Source of the DNA: Nemertoderma westbladi
Taxonomy: Eukaryota; Xenacoelomorpha; Nemertodermatida; Nemertodermatidae
Direction: 5' to 3'
Length of the DNA stretch: 35,469 nucleotides
NCBI GenBank assembly: GCA_032718475.1
Contig: JAUCBJ010005830.1
Coordinates: forward strand, 1 to 35,469
In this document: positions 11,219 to 20,435 of the stretch, in pieces
Numbering within the stretch: position 1 is the first letter of the stretch
How the letters are laid out: each line of letters starts with the position of its first letter
The notes under the pieces: generated by a model
The model's input: only the letters and a program-made list of their open reading frames with translations
Told to the model about the DNA's origin: nothing
Database searches by the model: none
Position numbers and translations under genes: made by a program

Positions 11219-11536
11219 TTGTACCTATTCAGTAAAAATATAATCAGGCAATGTACGTGTACGAGCAATCCCTCTGTGAGCAAGTCGAGTTCGATGGAAA
11301 TGCTACATATGCCTGCCTATCCCATGTGTAGCGACCGGGTAAAAACAGAAGCAATTGCAAAATTAACTGCGGAGCAACTGCGAGAAAAATTGATAGATAT
11401 TTTGTCTAATTGGCAGTCTGATTTCGTAGAATACTCAGAACTCCTTAAATTGTCCAAGAAAAAACAAGAACTAATCGATTTGTACTTCCAAATCCAACAA
11501 GATATGAGCAATAGGTACCATAGAAGAGGAGCCTGA
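11219..11536 (+). CDS. Unrecognised 105-aa frame inside element B
   Basis: I do not recognise this protein. The C-terminal 70 residues are hydrophilic and look helical, with regular Leu spacing and Lys/Glu pairs (TAEQLREKLIDIL, then SELLKLSKKKQELIDLYFQI). Composition and codon use look coding-like, unlike the neighbouring repeat. The first residues up to the ATG may not be coding: TACTTTCTTTAG at 11207-11218 could be a splice acceptor, in which case this would be a terminal exon ending at TGA 11534-11536. It lies 224 bp from the left TIR of element B, so it may be a captured host exon or the remnant of an element-encoded gene. It is not a missing exon of the RhoGEF, because the flanking exons join perfectly without it. 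Confidence 0.3.
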   Translation: MYLFSKNIIRQCTCTSNPSVSKSSSMEMLHMPAYPMCSDRVKTEAIAKLTAEQLREKLIDILSNWQSDFVEYSELLKLSKKKQELIDLYFQIQQDMSNRYHRRGA

Positions 11537-11685
11537 AACTGATGAATAGTCTGTTCTGAATCATTAATTTCATACCGTTCAACCATTCTGCCATTAGAAT
11601 ATATATTATATTGCACTAGTCCTAATCTTTTGTGGTTCATAAATTGTATTGATATTGAGTTCCGAAATTGCATGTAGATATAACA

Positions 11686-12670
11686 CAGGGATGGCAAAAA
11701 CCATGGTTTTTTGAAAAAAATTTTTTGGTTTTGGTTTTATTGTTTGGTTTTTTTATGGTTTTTTTCGGTTTTTTATGGTTTTTTATGGTTTTTCTGTGGT
11801 TTAATTAAATCCAATACAGCAATACATACAAATGTAGGATCTACGTACAACAGTCTGACAGTACAACCCTTGCTGCCTTGCTGCCTTGCGCTTGCCCAAT
11901 AGAACAAAATACCGGTACTGGAATAACTGAATAAAGCCACATACAGTATGCTGGTTTGAAGCGTTTCTTCTGCTGTTCTGTCCTTACTCTCATCCAACCC
12001 ATCAGCCCATGTCAGCATGTCTGCATGTGACAAAATACTAACAACATACAACGTAAATATACATACCAACGTCCAGACGTCTGTACTGCTCCACTGCACG
12101 CCAGGCTGCAAACCACCACTGAACCGCGCACAACGCCTGCGCACAATTTTTCAGCCGCGCAGTATTGGACAATATACCGCGCATGCACCGAAAAAAACGC
12201 GCACACAACATTTTAACTATGCAGCTATGTAAACGAGAAACATACGCCAGCGAAGCGAGCAAAACCTTTTCATTAACATTGCAAAATGAACAGATGAAAA
12301 AGAAACGCGAGCAAAACTTAAAGTGAGAGAAAATTTTTCCTTCTAACTGTGCAAAATGAAAAAGAATCGAGAGCAAAACTCAAAGTGAGCGAAATTTGTT
12401 CATTCTACATGTACAGATCAGCAGATGTAACAGTGCAAAATGAAAAAGAAACGCTAGCAAAACTCAAAGTGTTCGAAATTTTTTCATTCTAACAGTGCAA
12501 AATGAAAAAGAAATGCGACTACCAGTCTTCTTTATATTATTTACAGCGTTAATTGTAAAATTTTATGAAAAACCATAAAAAACCAATTTTTTCGCCTTTT
12601 TTTAAAAGTTGGTTAAACCAAAAAACCATAAAAAACCAATGGTGAGAAAAACCATTGGTTGCCAACCCTA
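11686..12670. mobile_element. Non-autonomous hAT element, 985 bp, 8-bp target duplication
   Basis: Perfect direct 8-bp duplication ATATAACA (11678-11685 and 12671-12678). The ends are CAGGGATGGCAAAAACCATG on the left and, on the other strand, TAGGGTTGGCAACCAATGG. A Y-AGGG-TGGCAA terminus and 8-bp duplication are classic for the hAT superfamily. Just inside both ends are inverted blocks of GGTTTTTTATGG units (11708-11805 and 12560-12655), so the single strand could fold into a long stem. No transposase is present. It sits inside element B and is therefore younger than it. Confidence 0.88.
12270..12515. repeat. Tandem repeat (~65-75 bp, 3-4 units) inside the hAT element
   Basis: The unit contains CAGTGCAAAATGAAAAAGAA, then an ACGCGAGCAAAACTCAAAGTG-like segment split by substitutions, then GAAATTTTTTCATTCTAA. 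Unit lengths vary because of an insertion of ACATGTACAGATCAGCAGATG in the third. It lies in the interior of the hAT element. Confidence 0.75.
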
Positions 12671-12876
12671 ATATAACATAACAATGATTTGTGTTCTTTA
12701 AATAATTTACAGATTCTTGTTTATTTTTAAAGATTGCGATTAAAGATTGCGGGTTAGTTATTAAATGCCATTTCTATGATTTCTATGCAGCCAGCTTTCA
12801 ACCTTAACCTATGTTTGGCTCTGTCTGGCCTCAATATAAAATTTATATAATTGATTAATTGACCCCTCAGCCCTCA

Positions 12877-12896
12877 CCCCCCCCCCCCCCCCCCCC
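12877..12896. repeat. Poly-C tract C20
   Basis: Uninterrupted C20 in the element B remnant, between CCCTCA and TCTTCC. Confidence 0.9.
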
Positions 12897-13031
12897 TCTT
12901 CCATTCGAAATAATAATGCCATATACCATACCATATATAATTAAACTATGGCAAGCTAAGAATGGTGAACTGAACTGTTATTTATCAAGTTAAATTAGGT
13001 TACTGTTATTGTTATATTAAGTTATTGTCTG

Positions 13032-13200
13032 GGGGGACTGGACGCAATAAAATTGCATCCCTCTCCAGGGGAAATTGGACACAATTAACAGTTGATTACT
13101 CTCGAAAATTAAACTGTAACCTGTTCTATTGTATTGTGTTTAGTTTATTGTTTTGGTTAAAATAACGTGCCTTTGTAACCTGCTCCTTTCCAGAAGGAAT
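13032..13200 (+). repeat. Dispersed repeat copy (GGGG-ACTGGACGCAA family), plus orientation
   Basis: GGGGGGACTGGACGCAATAA through AACCTGCTCCTTTCC matches 33998-34165 closely, including CATCCCTCTCCAGGGGAAAT and GTTTATTGTTTTGGTTAAAA. The right end seen at 34200-34227 is missing here. Minus-strand fragments occur at 3800-3845 and 8990-9045. Likely a MITE-like family. Confidence 0.75.
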
Positions 13201-13418
13201 CCGTAATTAAATATCCCATTTTTCATTTCATCCTTTTCATCCAGTTTAAAATATAAAACTATAATAATTAAAATTGATGTTGGATCAATTAAACAGATTT
13301 AATGATAAACCTTCAACATCAAATCGTTTTATATATTTATACTACTGACTGGTATAATATTAAATGTCAAATTTGGAATGTCATGTCAAATTTGAATCTT
13401 TGCAGAATTTAAAACGTA

Positions 13419-13748
13419 TGTGAGATATGAGATATAACCGCCGTACTACGTACTACATTTTCCTTTTTCTTAGATACAGTAGATGTGAGATATGATATAC
13501 AACCGCCGTACTACCTTTTTATTAGATATATTACTTAGGAAATATTCATACGCGGTGTACGTGTAGGACAGTAGTAGTTCTTGGTCTGTCTGTCTGTTGT
13601 TTATACTGTTATACTGCTGTAGGTACTACCGGTATGGTATCCTACTATTTTCTGATTTTACTTATATTTGTGTTTTGGCCTTATTGTGGATAATAATATA
13701 CTATCGGACTGTCGGACTCTTATTCTTATTCTGAAAACCCGGCTTACA
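13419..13748 (+). repeat. 5' LTR, 330 bp
   Basis: Begins TGTGAGATATGAG and ends GGCTTACA, identical by eye to 19882-20211. Its U3 contains an internal duplication: the first 31 bases recur from 13484 with two small differences, each ending CCGCCGTACTAC, which could be a duplicated promoter or binding element. The exact U3/R/U5 limits cannot be set from sequence alone. Confidence 0.96.
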
Positions 13749-13750
13749 TA

Positions 13751-13768
13751 TGGGGGCTTGTCCGGGAA
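13751..13768 (+). promoter_or_regulatory. Primer-binding site resembling tRNA-Pro
   Basis: TGGGGGCTTGTCCGGGAA begins two bases after the 5' LTR. It matches the well-known tRNA-Pro primer-binding site of gammaretroviruses at 16 of 18 positions, so reverse transcription is probably primed by tRNA-Pro. The host tRNA itself cannot be checked here. Confidence 0.85.
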
Positions 13769-13852
13769 ATGAAAGATATTCCATGAATTAAATGGATAAC
13801 TTCACGGTGTTTCTGCTAAAGTACTGAAGTAGGCTAAAGTCTGTTGGGTTGA

Positions 13853-16800
13853 ATGCGACGGAATTTCCCGGGAAAACCAAATCGTGCCAGAAAATTATTA
13901 CCGGTATTACGAGGAATACCAGAACTGGGTGAAGAAGAACCAGCGCTACCAGTACAACGAGTAGGCCTACCTAGAACTGAACAGCAATTAGACTTAGAGA
14001 GATTACAAGTACCGGTACCGGTATTGGGACAACCTATTCAAAACCGAAATATGGCACACTTCCATAAACAACCGACTACGTATACCGGTGCTGGCGATAT
14101 TGATGAATGGTTAGAATCGTTTAATCGAATATCTCGATTAAATGAGTGGGATAATGACGTAAAGGGAAGGGCAATTGGAGCCTACTTGGGGGGACGAGCG
14201 TTACGGTTATTGGAGGAAATTCCGCTAGCCGGCCAAGAAAACTTTAATACAGTTAGAGATGCGTTGCGTAATTATTTCGGAGCTCAGGATAGGGGTGTCT
14301 ATTATCCACGATTGCTCAACTGCAAACAGTTACCAATGGAGCCTATTGATGTTTATGTTGAGCGTTTAAAGTCACTTGCTTCTAAAGCTTTACCGAACAT
14401 GGCGGCTGATCAACGCAGTGACTTACTTCTACAGATATTCTATGGAGGAATAACGGAGGATTTATCAGATACGCTACGCATGATTGAGCCGCCAGATTTC
14501 GAAACCGCGGTCCAGCGAGCTAGAAGGATCGAGCTACATCGCAATAATAGAAACCATGAACGAGAATCTGATAATAGTGAGCGGGAATCTTGGAGTAATC
14601 CCCGCCAATTACGGTTACAATGTGGTGACCATAAGGGCGTTACGAATACCGATAAACTAGAAAAGGATATGGATGAAATCCGCGGTTTACTTAAAAATCA
14701 ATCGGCACCCACAGCGCATCTCTACGATCAAGTTGACCAACTACAGCGAGAAATGGCTAGTTTAAAACTGGCTAGTTGTGGTTCTACTGGAAGGGATCCG
14801 AGCAGATTAACCGACAGAAATATCAGTAATACAAGTAGGCCGTATCGATTTCGGGATAATAATAATTATTATCGTGGTAATGTTGATAATAATAATTATC
14901 GTGGTAATGTTGATAATAATAATTATCGTAGTAATGTTGATAATAACGTGCCAATAGTAGGTACCGGTACTCATGGTAGGTCAGTTAATTATGGGGTTAC
15001 GTGTTACAATTGTGGGGAACCAGGTCACATTCGCCCCAACTGCCCTAATAAACGCTCAAATTTCAATGGGAATTACAGCCCCCAACCTAATTGGCAAAAC
15101 CAATCACAGCCTCCAACCCCACAATTTACACGTACACAACCACAAAGCAATGCCACTACCAGCCGTAGAAATAAATCGAGTCGGTGTATACAAGTTTCGA
15201 TTTCGGAGTTTAATAGTGGTAAAATTTTAAGTTTACTAGATAGTGGTTCAGATTATAGTATGATTGATGTTAGTAAAGTGGCTCCAAATGTTACTATACA
15301 GCCTAGTAGAACTGATTCAGTTCAAGGTTTAGGTGGTTCACTTAAGGTTTTAGGTGAAATTACAACCCGTGTTTTTATTACCCCGTCATTTTCTATACAA
15401 GTAACTTTTGATGTGGTGGATTTATCATTAACAGGTTTATCTCATAGCGAAACATTTATTGTTTTAGGCTCTGATTTCCTTGATATTAGTAGAGCGGTTA
15501 TTGATGTTTTTAATTGTTGTTTACGTTTAAGTAATGGTGAATGTGTTTATTTTTCCAACCAACCTGTTGTCAGTGATAACCAAAACGCGTCTCATACGTA
15601 CTGGGCTACAACATCCATCATTAGTAGTAAACGTGTCGTCATACCCCCAAATGCACATGCTATTATAGAAGGGCAATTTAAGTCAGCTGTTAGACCAACT
15701 ACACCTATTGTATTAGAACCAGTGACTAGGTCTAAAACTCAAATTATGACAGCTAAAAGTGTATTTGATTCAAGTGTTAATAACAATAGTACTGTACCTG
15801 TTCAAATAATGAACGTGAATGACTTCCCAGTGACGGTATATGAGAAACAACGTATAGCATGTTTTACTTGCATAGACCAAAATCAGACCTCACCCAATGT
15901 AGTGTCAGTTGATCAAATTGATAATGTCATTGATGATGATGACCCTGATGAAAATGCAGAAAAGGTTGATTTTTTTAATAAGGAGCTGAAATTGGACCAT
16001 TTAACTGACAAACAACGTGCTGATATAATTAATATTGCTTCCAATTTCCCTGATACTTTTTCTAAGGGTGAATACGATATAGGCAAAACTGGAAAAATTA
16101 CTCATAACATTCAATTAAAGGAAGGGGCAACACCTGTTCGTCAGAAACCTTATGCTGTACCTATAGCCATACGACCACAGTTAAAACAGCGTTTAACAAA
16201 AATGCAGGAAATTGGGGTTATACGTCCCAGTGTTAGTGAATGGGCTGCCCCTATTGTTATAGTTAAGAAGTCAGATGGTGGATGGAGGTTAGCGGTTGAT
16301 TTACGTGGCCTCAATTCGGTTTCAGTTCCGCAGTTTTGGCCCTTACCCCGGGTAGACGAAATGTTATCGGAAATTGGGGCATCTTCTCCTAAATATTTCA
16401 CAGCCCTCGACTTCCGTTGGATGTTTTGGCAAATACCACTTGATCCTGCAGACACACATAAGACTGCCTTTGTTACACCATGGGGACACTACGAATTCTT
16501 ACGCCTTCCTTTTGGTTTACAAAGTTCCCCGGCAACTTGCCAGAGACTAATGCAGCTTGCTATTGAGGATATTACCCATGCATTAGTGTATCTCGACGAT
16601 CTTATTTTATATTCAAACGATTGGGAATCCCACCTAGAGTTAATTAAAGTTACATTGCAAAGTCTTACTGATATAGGACTCAAACTCAAACCAGCCAAAT
16701 GTGTATTTGGGGCTTCCTGTGTTAAATTCCTGGGCCATATCATAGATAGTAAAGGTATACACGTTGATCATGAGAAGGCTACAGCCATGTGTAATTATCC

Positions 16801-19159
16801 CAGGCCTACTAGTGTAAAACTGTTGAGAAGTTTTCTTGGGTTTACAGGATTTTATCGCAAGTTTATTAAAGACTATAGTAAGATAACAGCTCCTTTAAAT
16901 ATGCTGTTACGGAAGAATGTTCGTTTCCTGTGGACAGTTGATTGCGAAGAGGCATTCTTGGAGCTGAAACGTCGTTTAACATCATCACCAATTCTTGGGC
17001 ATCCAGATTTTCAATCAGAATTTTTTCTTGAGACTGATGCTAGTGGATCAGGTTTAGGTGCTGTTCTTTATCAATCTGATCAAGTAATTGCGTATGCTTC
17101 CAGGTCTATCAGTGTTAGTGAAGCTAAATGGAGTATTACAGAACTGGAGTGTCTTGCGTTAGTATGGGCCACTACCAAGTTCCGCTTCTATTTACTTGGT
17201 AGACCATTTACTATTATTTCGGATCATAATCCTTTGACGTGTCTTTCTAGTAAACAACAACTTCCAGGCCGTTTGCAGAGATGGGCTATAAAGTTGTCCG
17301 AATATCAATATACAGTTCGTTATCAACCTGGTAAGCTAAATAAAGCAGATTTTCTGTCCCGTCAAATCGATTTTCCTATGTTACCGAGTAACAGATGTTC
17401 CGATGCGATTGTGAGTAATACGCAAGCTGCAAGGGAGAATTTATCTAGTTCCAGTGATGAACACCGTTGCCTCTGTGGTATGATACAACCCAATCAAAGG
17501 GAGGTGAATAATAGCATAGACAGCTACATTAGAGATCCATTACTGGTCGTTGATGTTGCCAGTATAGCTTTAAATATATTAATACTCGAAGCCGAACCTT
17601 CATATGATGAGCCTACTGCCTTACAGAATATTATTAATGAAGTAGAACATAATCTTACCATTCTTGAATCTGATAGTGGTGATATTGTATCTCAGTGTTC
17701 CGACATAGATGCTATTGTACAATCTGCAGGTGATGTTGATGACAGTTTAGAGATCGATTCGTTACAACATCACTTCATTGGATCTGTGGGTCATCCGCAG
17801 AATTCTGGATTTATTTCTGTCAGTATGTTACGACATTTTCAACGAACTGATAGGAACTTAGGACCAATGATTTCATTTCTAGAATATGGAACATTACCTT
17901 CAACAGATGTAGAGTTAAGCGAGTTGAAACATATGTATAAACTAAAGACCCATTATGGTCTTGTAGATGGATTATTGGTACATTTTTCGAAAGCAAAGAC
18001 ATCGTCAAAGGTCATCCAAGTTGTTGTTCCAGAACTACTTCGTAAGCAGATCTTGTATTATTTTCATGATCAATCGTCGCATTTGGGTCTTGATAAAGTA
18101 ATGTCATCAATTCAGACTCGTTATTATTGGGTTAACTTGCAAGGGACTGCTGATAAGTATATTAAAGGGTGTGACCTCTGTCAACGTCGAAAAGGTTATC
18201 CTGCATTACAGCCTTTGCATCCCATTCCAATTCCTTCCAGAACTATGGAGAGACATTCTATGGACATTGTAAAGGGGTTCCCACAAACTGTTAATGGAAA
18301 TAACAAAATATTATCTGTTATTGATAATTTAACCAAGTACTGGTTCTTAATACCACTTCCAAATGAAGAGGCGACAACTGTTGCTAAAGCTCTTGTCAAC
18401 AATATTTTTCTAGTGTACGGATCTCCAGAAACCATTCTAACTGATCAGGGAAGTAACTTTCTTTCGGATCTTTTCAAGGAATTAGAAAATCTCTTTGGCA
18501 TCACTCACCTTAGAACGGCTGTTTATAATCCTGCTTGCAATGGTGCGGCAGAACGTACCAACAGGTCAATGTTAAGCATGTTGTCGTTAACATGTACAGA
18601 TAATAACAGATGGGATGAATCACTTCCCCTCGTTGCTTTTAATTACAACATTAGCAAACAAAGTAGCACACAAGTGTCACCATTCTTTATGATGTTTGGC
18701 AGAACACCACGTGTCCCAGTAGATACATTCATTGAACGGCCGTATTCCATAATCGCTGATACTGCTGAATACCCCGAAGTGTTGAAATGGAGACTTCAAG
18801 AATCTCAGGATATAGCTCGGAAATGTTTGCAGCAAGCCCAGGTTCATCAGAAAGTGTACCACGATAAACGGGTGAACAAAGCTGTAATAAAAATTCCACA
18901 GGAATTTCGTTGCGGACAACAAGTTCTTTACTTTGACCGTAGCATTAAACGAAAGAACAACAAACTTCGACATCCTTGGGCTGGTCCATATATTATTGTA
19001 AAGAAGTTGTCACCTTTGACCTACAGAATTAGACCACCCCGTAAACGTGTGTCGGCTAGAACACCGGTAAAGACGGTTAATATTAAGGATTTAAAGAGGT
19101 ACATTCGCCAAAGTGATAATTCGTCAGAGGCGACGGTTCCTGCGGTTGAGAGTGACTAA
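13853..19159 (+). CDS. Gypsy gag-pol polyprotein, 1768 aa, single frame
   Basis: Capsid-like Gag spans about residues 80-210, followed by an Asn/Tyr-rich triple repeat NNNYRGNVD (about 335-365) and a CCHC zinc knuckle (C384, C387, H392, C397). The aspartic protease active site is DSG at 463-465. Reverse transcriptase (about 765-950) has D853 and YLDD at 913-916. RNase H begins near 1055 with D1062. Integrase has an HHCC zinc-binding module (H1405 or H1410, C1440, C1443), catalytic D1471, D1531 and E1567 (D,D-35-E spacing), and a GPY/F module at 1711-1713. Gag and Pol are fused without a frameshift or stop, so the Gag:Pol ratio must be set by another means. The first ATG lies 85 bases after the primer-binding site. 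All catalytic residues I checked are present, so it may be functional. Confidence 0.97.
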   Translation: MRRNFPGKPNRARKLLPVLRGIPELGEEEPALPVQRVGLPRTEQQLDLERLQVPVPVLGQPIQNRNMAHFHKQPTTYTGAGDIDEWLESFNRISRLNEWDNDVKGRAIGAYLGGRALRLLEEIPLAGQENFNTVRDALRNYFGAQDRGVYYPRLLNCKQLPMEPIDVYVERLKSLASKALPNMAADQRSDLLLQIFYGGITEDLSDTLRMIEPPDFETAVQRARRIELHRNNRNHERESDNSERESWSNPRQLRLQCGDHKGVTNTDKLEKDMDEIRGLLKNQSAPTAHLYDQVDQLQREMASLKLASCGSTGRDPSRLTDRNISNTSRPYRFRDNNNYYRGNVDNNNYRGNVDNNNYRSNVDNNVPIVGTGTHGRSVNYGVTCYNCGEPGHIRPNCPNKRSNFNGNYSPQPNWQNQSQPPTPQFTRTQPQSNATTSRRNKSSRCIQVSISEFNSGKILSLLDSGSDYSMIDVSKVAPNVTIQPSRTDSVQGLGGSLKVLGEITTRVFITPSFSIQVTFDVVDLSLTGLSHSETFIVLGSDFLDISRAVIDVFNCCLRLSNGECVYFSNQPVVSDNQNASHTYWATTSIISSKRVVIPPNAHAIIEGQFKSAVRPTTPIVLEPVTRSKTQIMTAKSVFDSSVNNNSTVPVQIMNVNDFPVTVYEKQRIACFTCIDQNQTSPNVVSVDQIDNVIDDDDPDENAEKVDFFNKELKLDHLTDKQRADIINIASNFPDTFSKGEYDIGKTGKITHNIQLKEGATPVRQKPYAVPIAIRPQLKQRLTKMQEIGVIRPSVSEWAAPIVIVKKSDGGWRLAVDLRGLNSVSVPQFWPLPRVDEMLSEIGASSPKYFTALDFRWMFWQIPLDPADTHKTAFVTPWGHYEFLRLPFGLQSSPATCQRLMQLAIEDITHALVYLDDLILYSNDWESHLELIKVTLQSLTDIGLKLKPAKCVFGASCVKFLGHIIDSKGIHVDHEKATAMCNYPRPTSVKLLRSFLGFTGFYRKFIKDYSKITAPLNMLLRKNVRFLWTVDCEEAFLELKRRLTSSPILGHPDFQSEFFLETDASGSGLGAVLYQSDQVIAYASRSISVSEAKWSITELECLALVWATTKFRFYLLGRPFTIISDHNPLTCLSSKQQLPGRLQRWAIKLSEYQYTVRYQPGKLNKADFLSRQIDFPMLPSNRCSDAIVSNTQAARENLSSSSDEHRCLCGMIQPNQREVNNSIDSYIRDPLLVVDVASIALNILILEAEPSYDEPTALQNIINEVEHNLTILESDSGDIVSQCSDIDAIVQSAGDVDDSLEIDSLQHHFIGSVGHPQNSGFISVSMLRHFQRTDRNLGPMISFLEYGTLPSTDVELSELKHMYKLKTHYGLVDGLLVHFSKAKTSSKVIQVVVPELLRKQILYYFHDQSSHLGLDKVMSSIQTRYYWVNLQGTADKYIKGCDLCQRRKGYPALQPLHPIPIPSRTMERHSMDIVKGFPQTVNGNNKILSVIDNLTKYWFLIPLPNEEATTVAKALVNNIFLVYGSPETILTDQGSNFLSDLFKELENLFGITHLRTAVYNPACNGAAERTNRSMLSMLSLTCTDNNRWDESLPLVAFNYNISKQSSTQVSPFFMMFGRTPRVPVDTFIERPYSIIADTAEYPEVLKWRLQESQDIARKCLQQAQVHQKVYHDKRVNKAVIKIPQEFRCGQQVLYFDRSIKRKNNKLRHPWAGPYIIVKKLSPLTYRIRPPRKRVSARTPVKTVNIKDLKRYIRQSDNSSEATVPAVESD

Positions 19160-19870
19160 TTGGTGTCGGAGGCGTTTTAAGTCTCACACTATGTACGGGA
19201 CCCATATAAGAAAGGAACAAAATTGAAACTGTGAAAATAATGTTAAGTATGGGGAACATGGGTCGAGTATAGTCAAATGTAGTGAATCCATGTGGGGTTT
19301 ATTTTTTATATATATAGCCATACTGTATGTATACTGTAGTTGTGTTTAATGCTTGTTCTTGGTTTAAAATAAAAACTCAATTTAACAAACTCGTTTGTGT
19401 AAGTAACATTTTGTGGGTTTTCTATGGTAGACTTATTATAGACTAGAAGCTAAGAATATAATTAATTACTTTCTGTAAGCAGCGGTTTACGTGCTTTTAT
19501 AGTAGATTACTAAAGGTACAGTAGGCCTAATATGTTGTTGGTGTTATTATTGAGCAATGCTTAAAGGAAGGAGGCTATAGATATCCCTGAACAGTTCCCA
19601 TTTTTTTTATATTGGTTGTTTTGCACTAAAGTGCCATTGTGGAATTTATTATGTTATGCATCATATTGTTTTATCTTTGATAAATAATCTAGGTTTGTTG
19701 TGATTGTGAAACTTGATGTTGTGAAATAGTTTATCTCTGATATTTTCAGTAAAGGGACATTTCCATTTTTTTACTTATTTAGTGTCTACTAGACAGTTGT
19801 CAATTACATCGTATTTCAGTTATTGTGTACTACTGTAGAATCGCTTGAGGACAAGCGATTTGTTTTGTAC
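19160..19870 (+). other. Gypsy 3' untranslated region
   Basis: About 710 bp between the gag-pol stop and the polypurine tract. AT-rich, with an AAATAAAAACTC word near 19367 and no frame resembling an envelope or accessory protein. Confidence 0.8.
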
Positions 19871-19881
19871 CGGGGGGAAGA
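19871..19881 (+). promoter_or_regulatory. Polypurine tract of the gypsy element
   Basis: CGGGGGGAAGA directly precedes the 3' LTR. This is the expected plus-strand primer position. Confidence 0.85.
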
Positions 19882-20211
19882 TGTGAGATATGAGATATAA
19901 CCGCCGTACTACGTACTACATTTTCCTTTTTCTTAGATACAGTAGATGTGAGATATGATATACAACCGCCGTACTACCTTTTTATTAGATATATTACTTA
20001 GGAAATATTCATACGCGGTGTACGTGTAGGACAGTAGTAGTTCTTGGTCTGTCTGTCTGTTGTTTATACTGTTATACTGCTGTAGGTACTACCGGTATGG
20101 TATCCTACTATTTTCTGATTTTACTTATATTTGTGTTTTGGCCTTATTGTGGATAATAATATACTATCGGACTGTCGGACTCTTATTCTTATTCTGAAAA
20201 CCCGGCTTACA
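19882..20211 (+). repeat. 3' LTR, 330 bp
   Basis: No difference from the 5' LTR on base-by-base reading. It is followed by the CGTA target duplication and then by element B sequence. Confidence 0.96.
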
Positions 20212-20435
20212 CGTAATTATTTCAAAAAATTCTTGGTGAATTTCAATTACCCCTGGTGAAAATGTTCAAATGGCAAATTAATGTCTACATATAAAAATTC
20301 AGATGCCCAATTAAATAATTGAACTCCCAAAGCACATTTGCTCTTTTTCCATGTCAAATTTAGCATGAAATGTCAAATTTGAAAAGCAAAATGTCAAATT
20401 TGACATAATGTCAAATTAAGCCAGGAACCAGACTG

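Larger units (their letters stand above)
13419..20211 (+). mobile_element. Complete Ty3/gypsy LTR retrotransposon, 6793 bp
   Basis: Full structure is present: two 330-bp LTRs that I read as identical, starting TGTGAG and ending TTACA, a 4-bp target duplication CGTA (13415-13418 and 20212-20215), a primer-binding site, a single gag-pol frame, a 3' untranslated stretch and a polypurine tract. Domain order protease, RT, RNase H, integrase is that of Ty3/gypsy (Metaviridae). I see no env-like frame. Identical LTRs and an unbroken 1768-codon frame indicate a very recent insertion, into element B, in the sense orientation of the host gene. Clade placement within Ty3/gypsy is not attempted. Confidence 0.97.
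10995..20435. mobile_element. TIR DNA transposon with 5-bp target duplication, split by two later insertions (element B)
   Basis: The ends match as an inverted repeat of about 45 bp with one mismatch, beginning CAGTCTGGTTCC and running through AATTTGACATTATGTC. They are flanked by the duplication TCCGC (10990-10994 and 20436-20440). Many TTTGACAT/ATGTCAAA words follow in both subterminal regions (11023-11075, 13365-13395, 20340-20420). Removing the nested hAT element (11686-12678) and the gypsy element (13419-20215) leaves about 1.65 kb. The TIR start CAGT-N2-GG and 5-bp duplication are shared with element A at 1096-3296. It contains one 105-codon frame of unknown origin (11219-11536) and no recognisable transposase. 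Confidence 0.82.

Noticed and set aside
11219-11536. Extra RhoGEF exon between 7718 and 21553
   Set aside because: The flanking exons join in phase 0 at a conserved IEK/ASRWC junction, and this frame ends in a stop codon.
11317-11697. 126-aa minus-strand ORF
   Set aside because: Shadow of the plus-strand frame, with no recognisable motif.
19160-19881. Possible envelope or accessory gene of the gypsy element
   Set aside because: No open frame of useful length on the sense strand.
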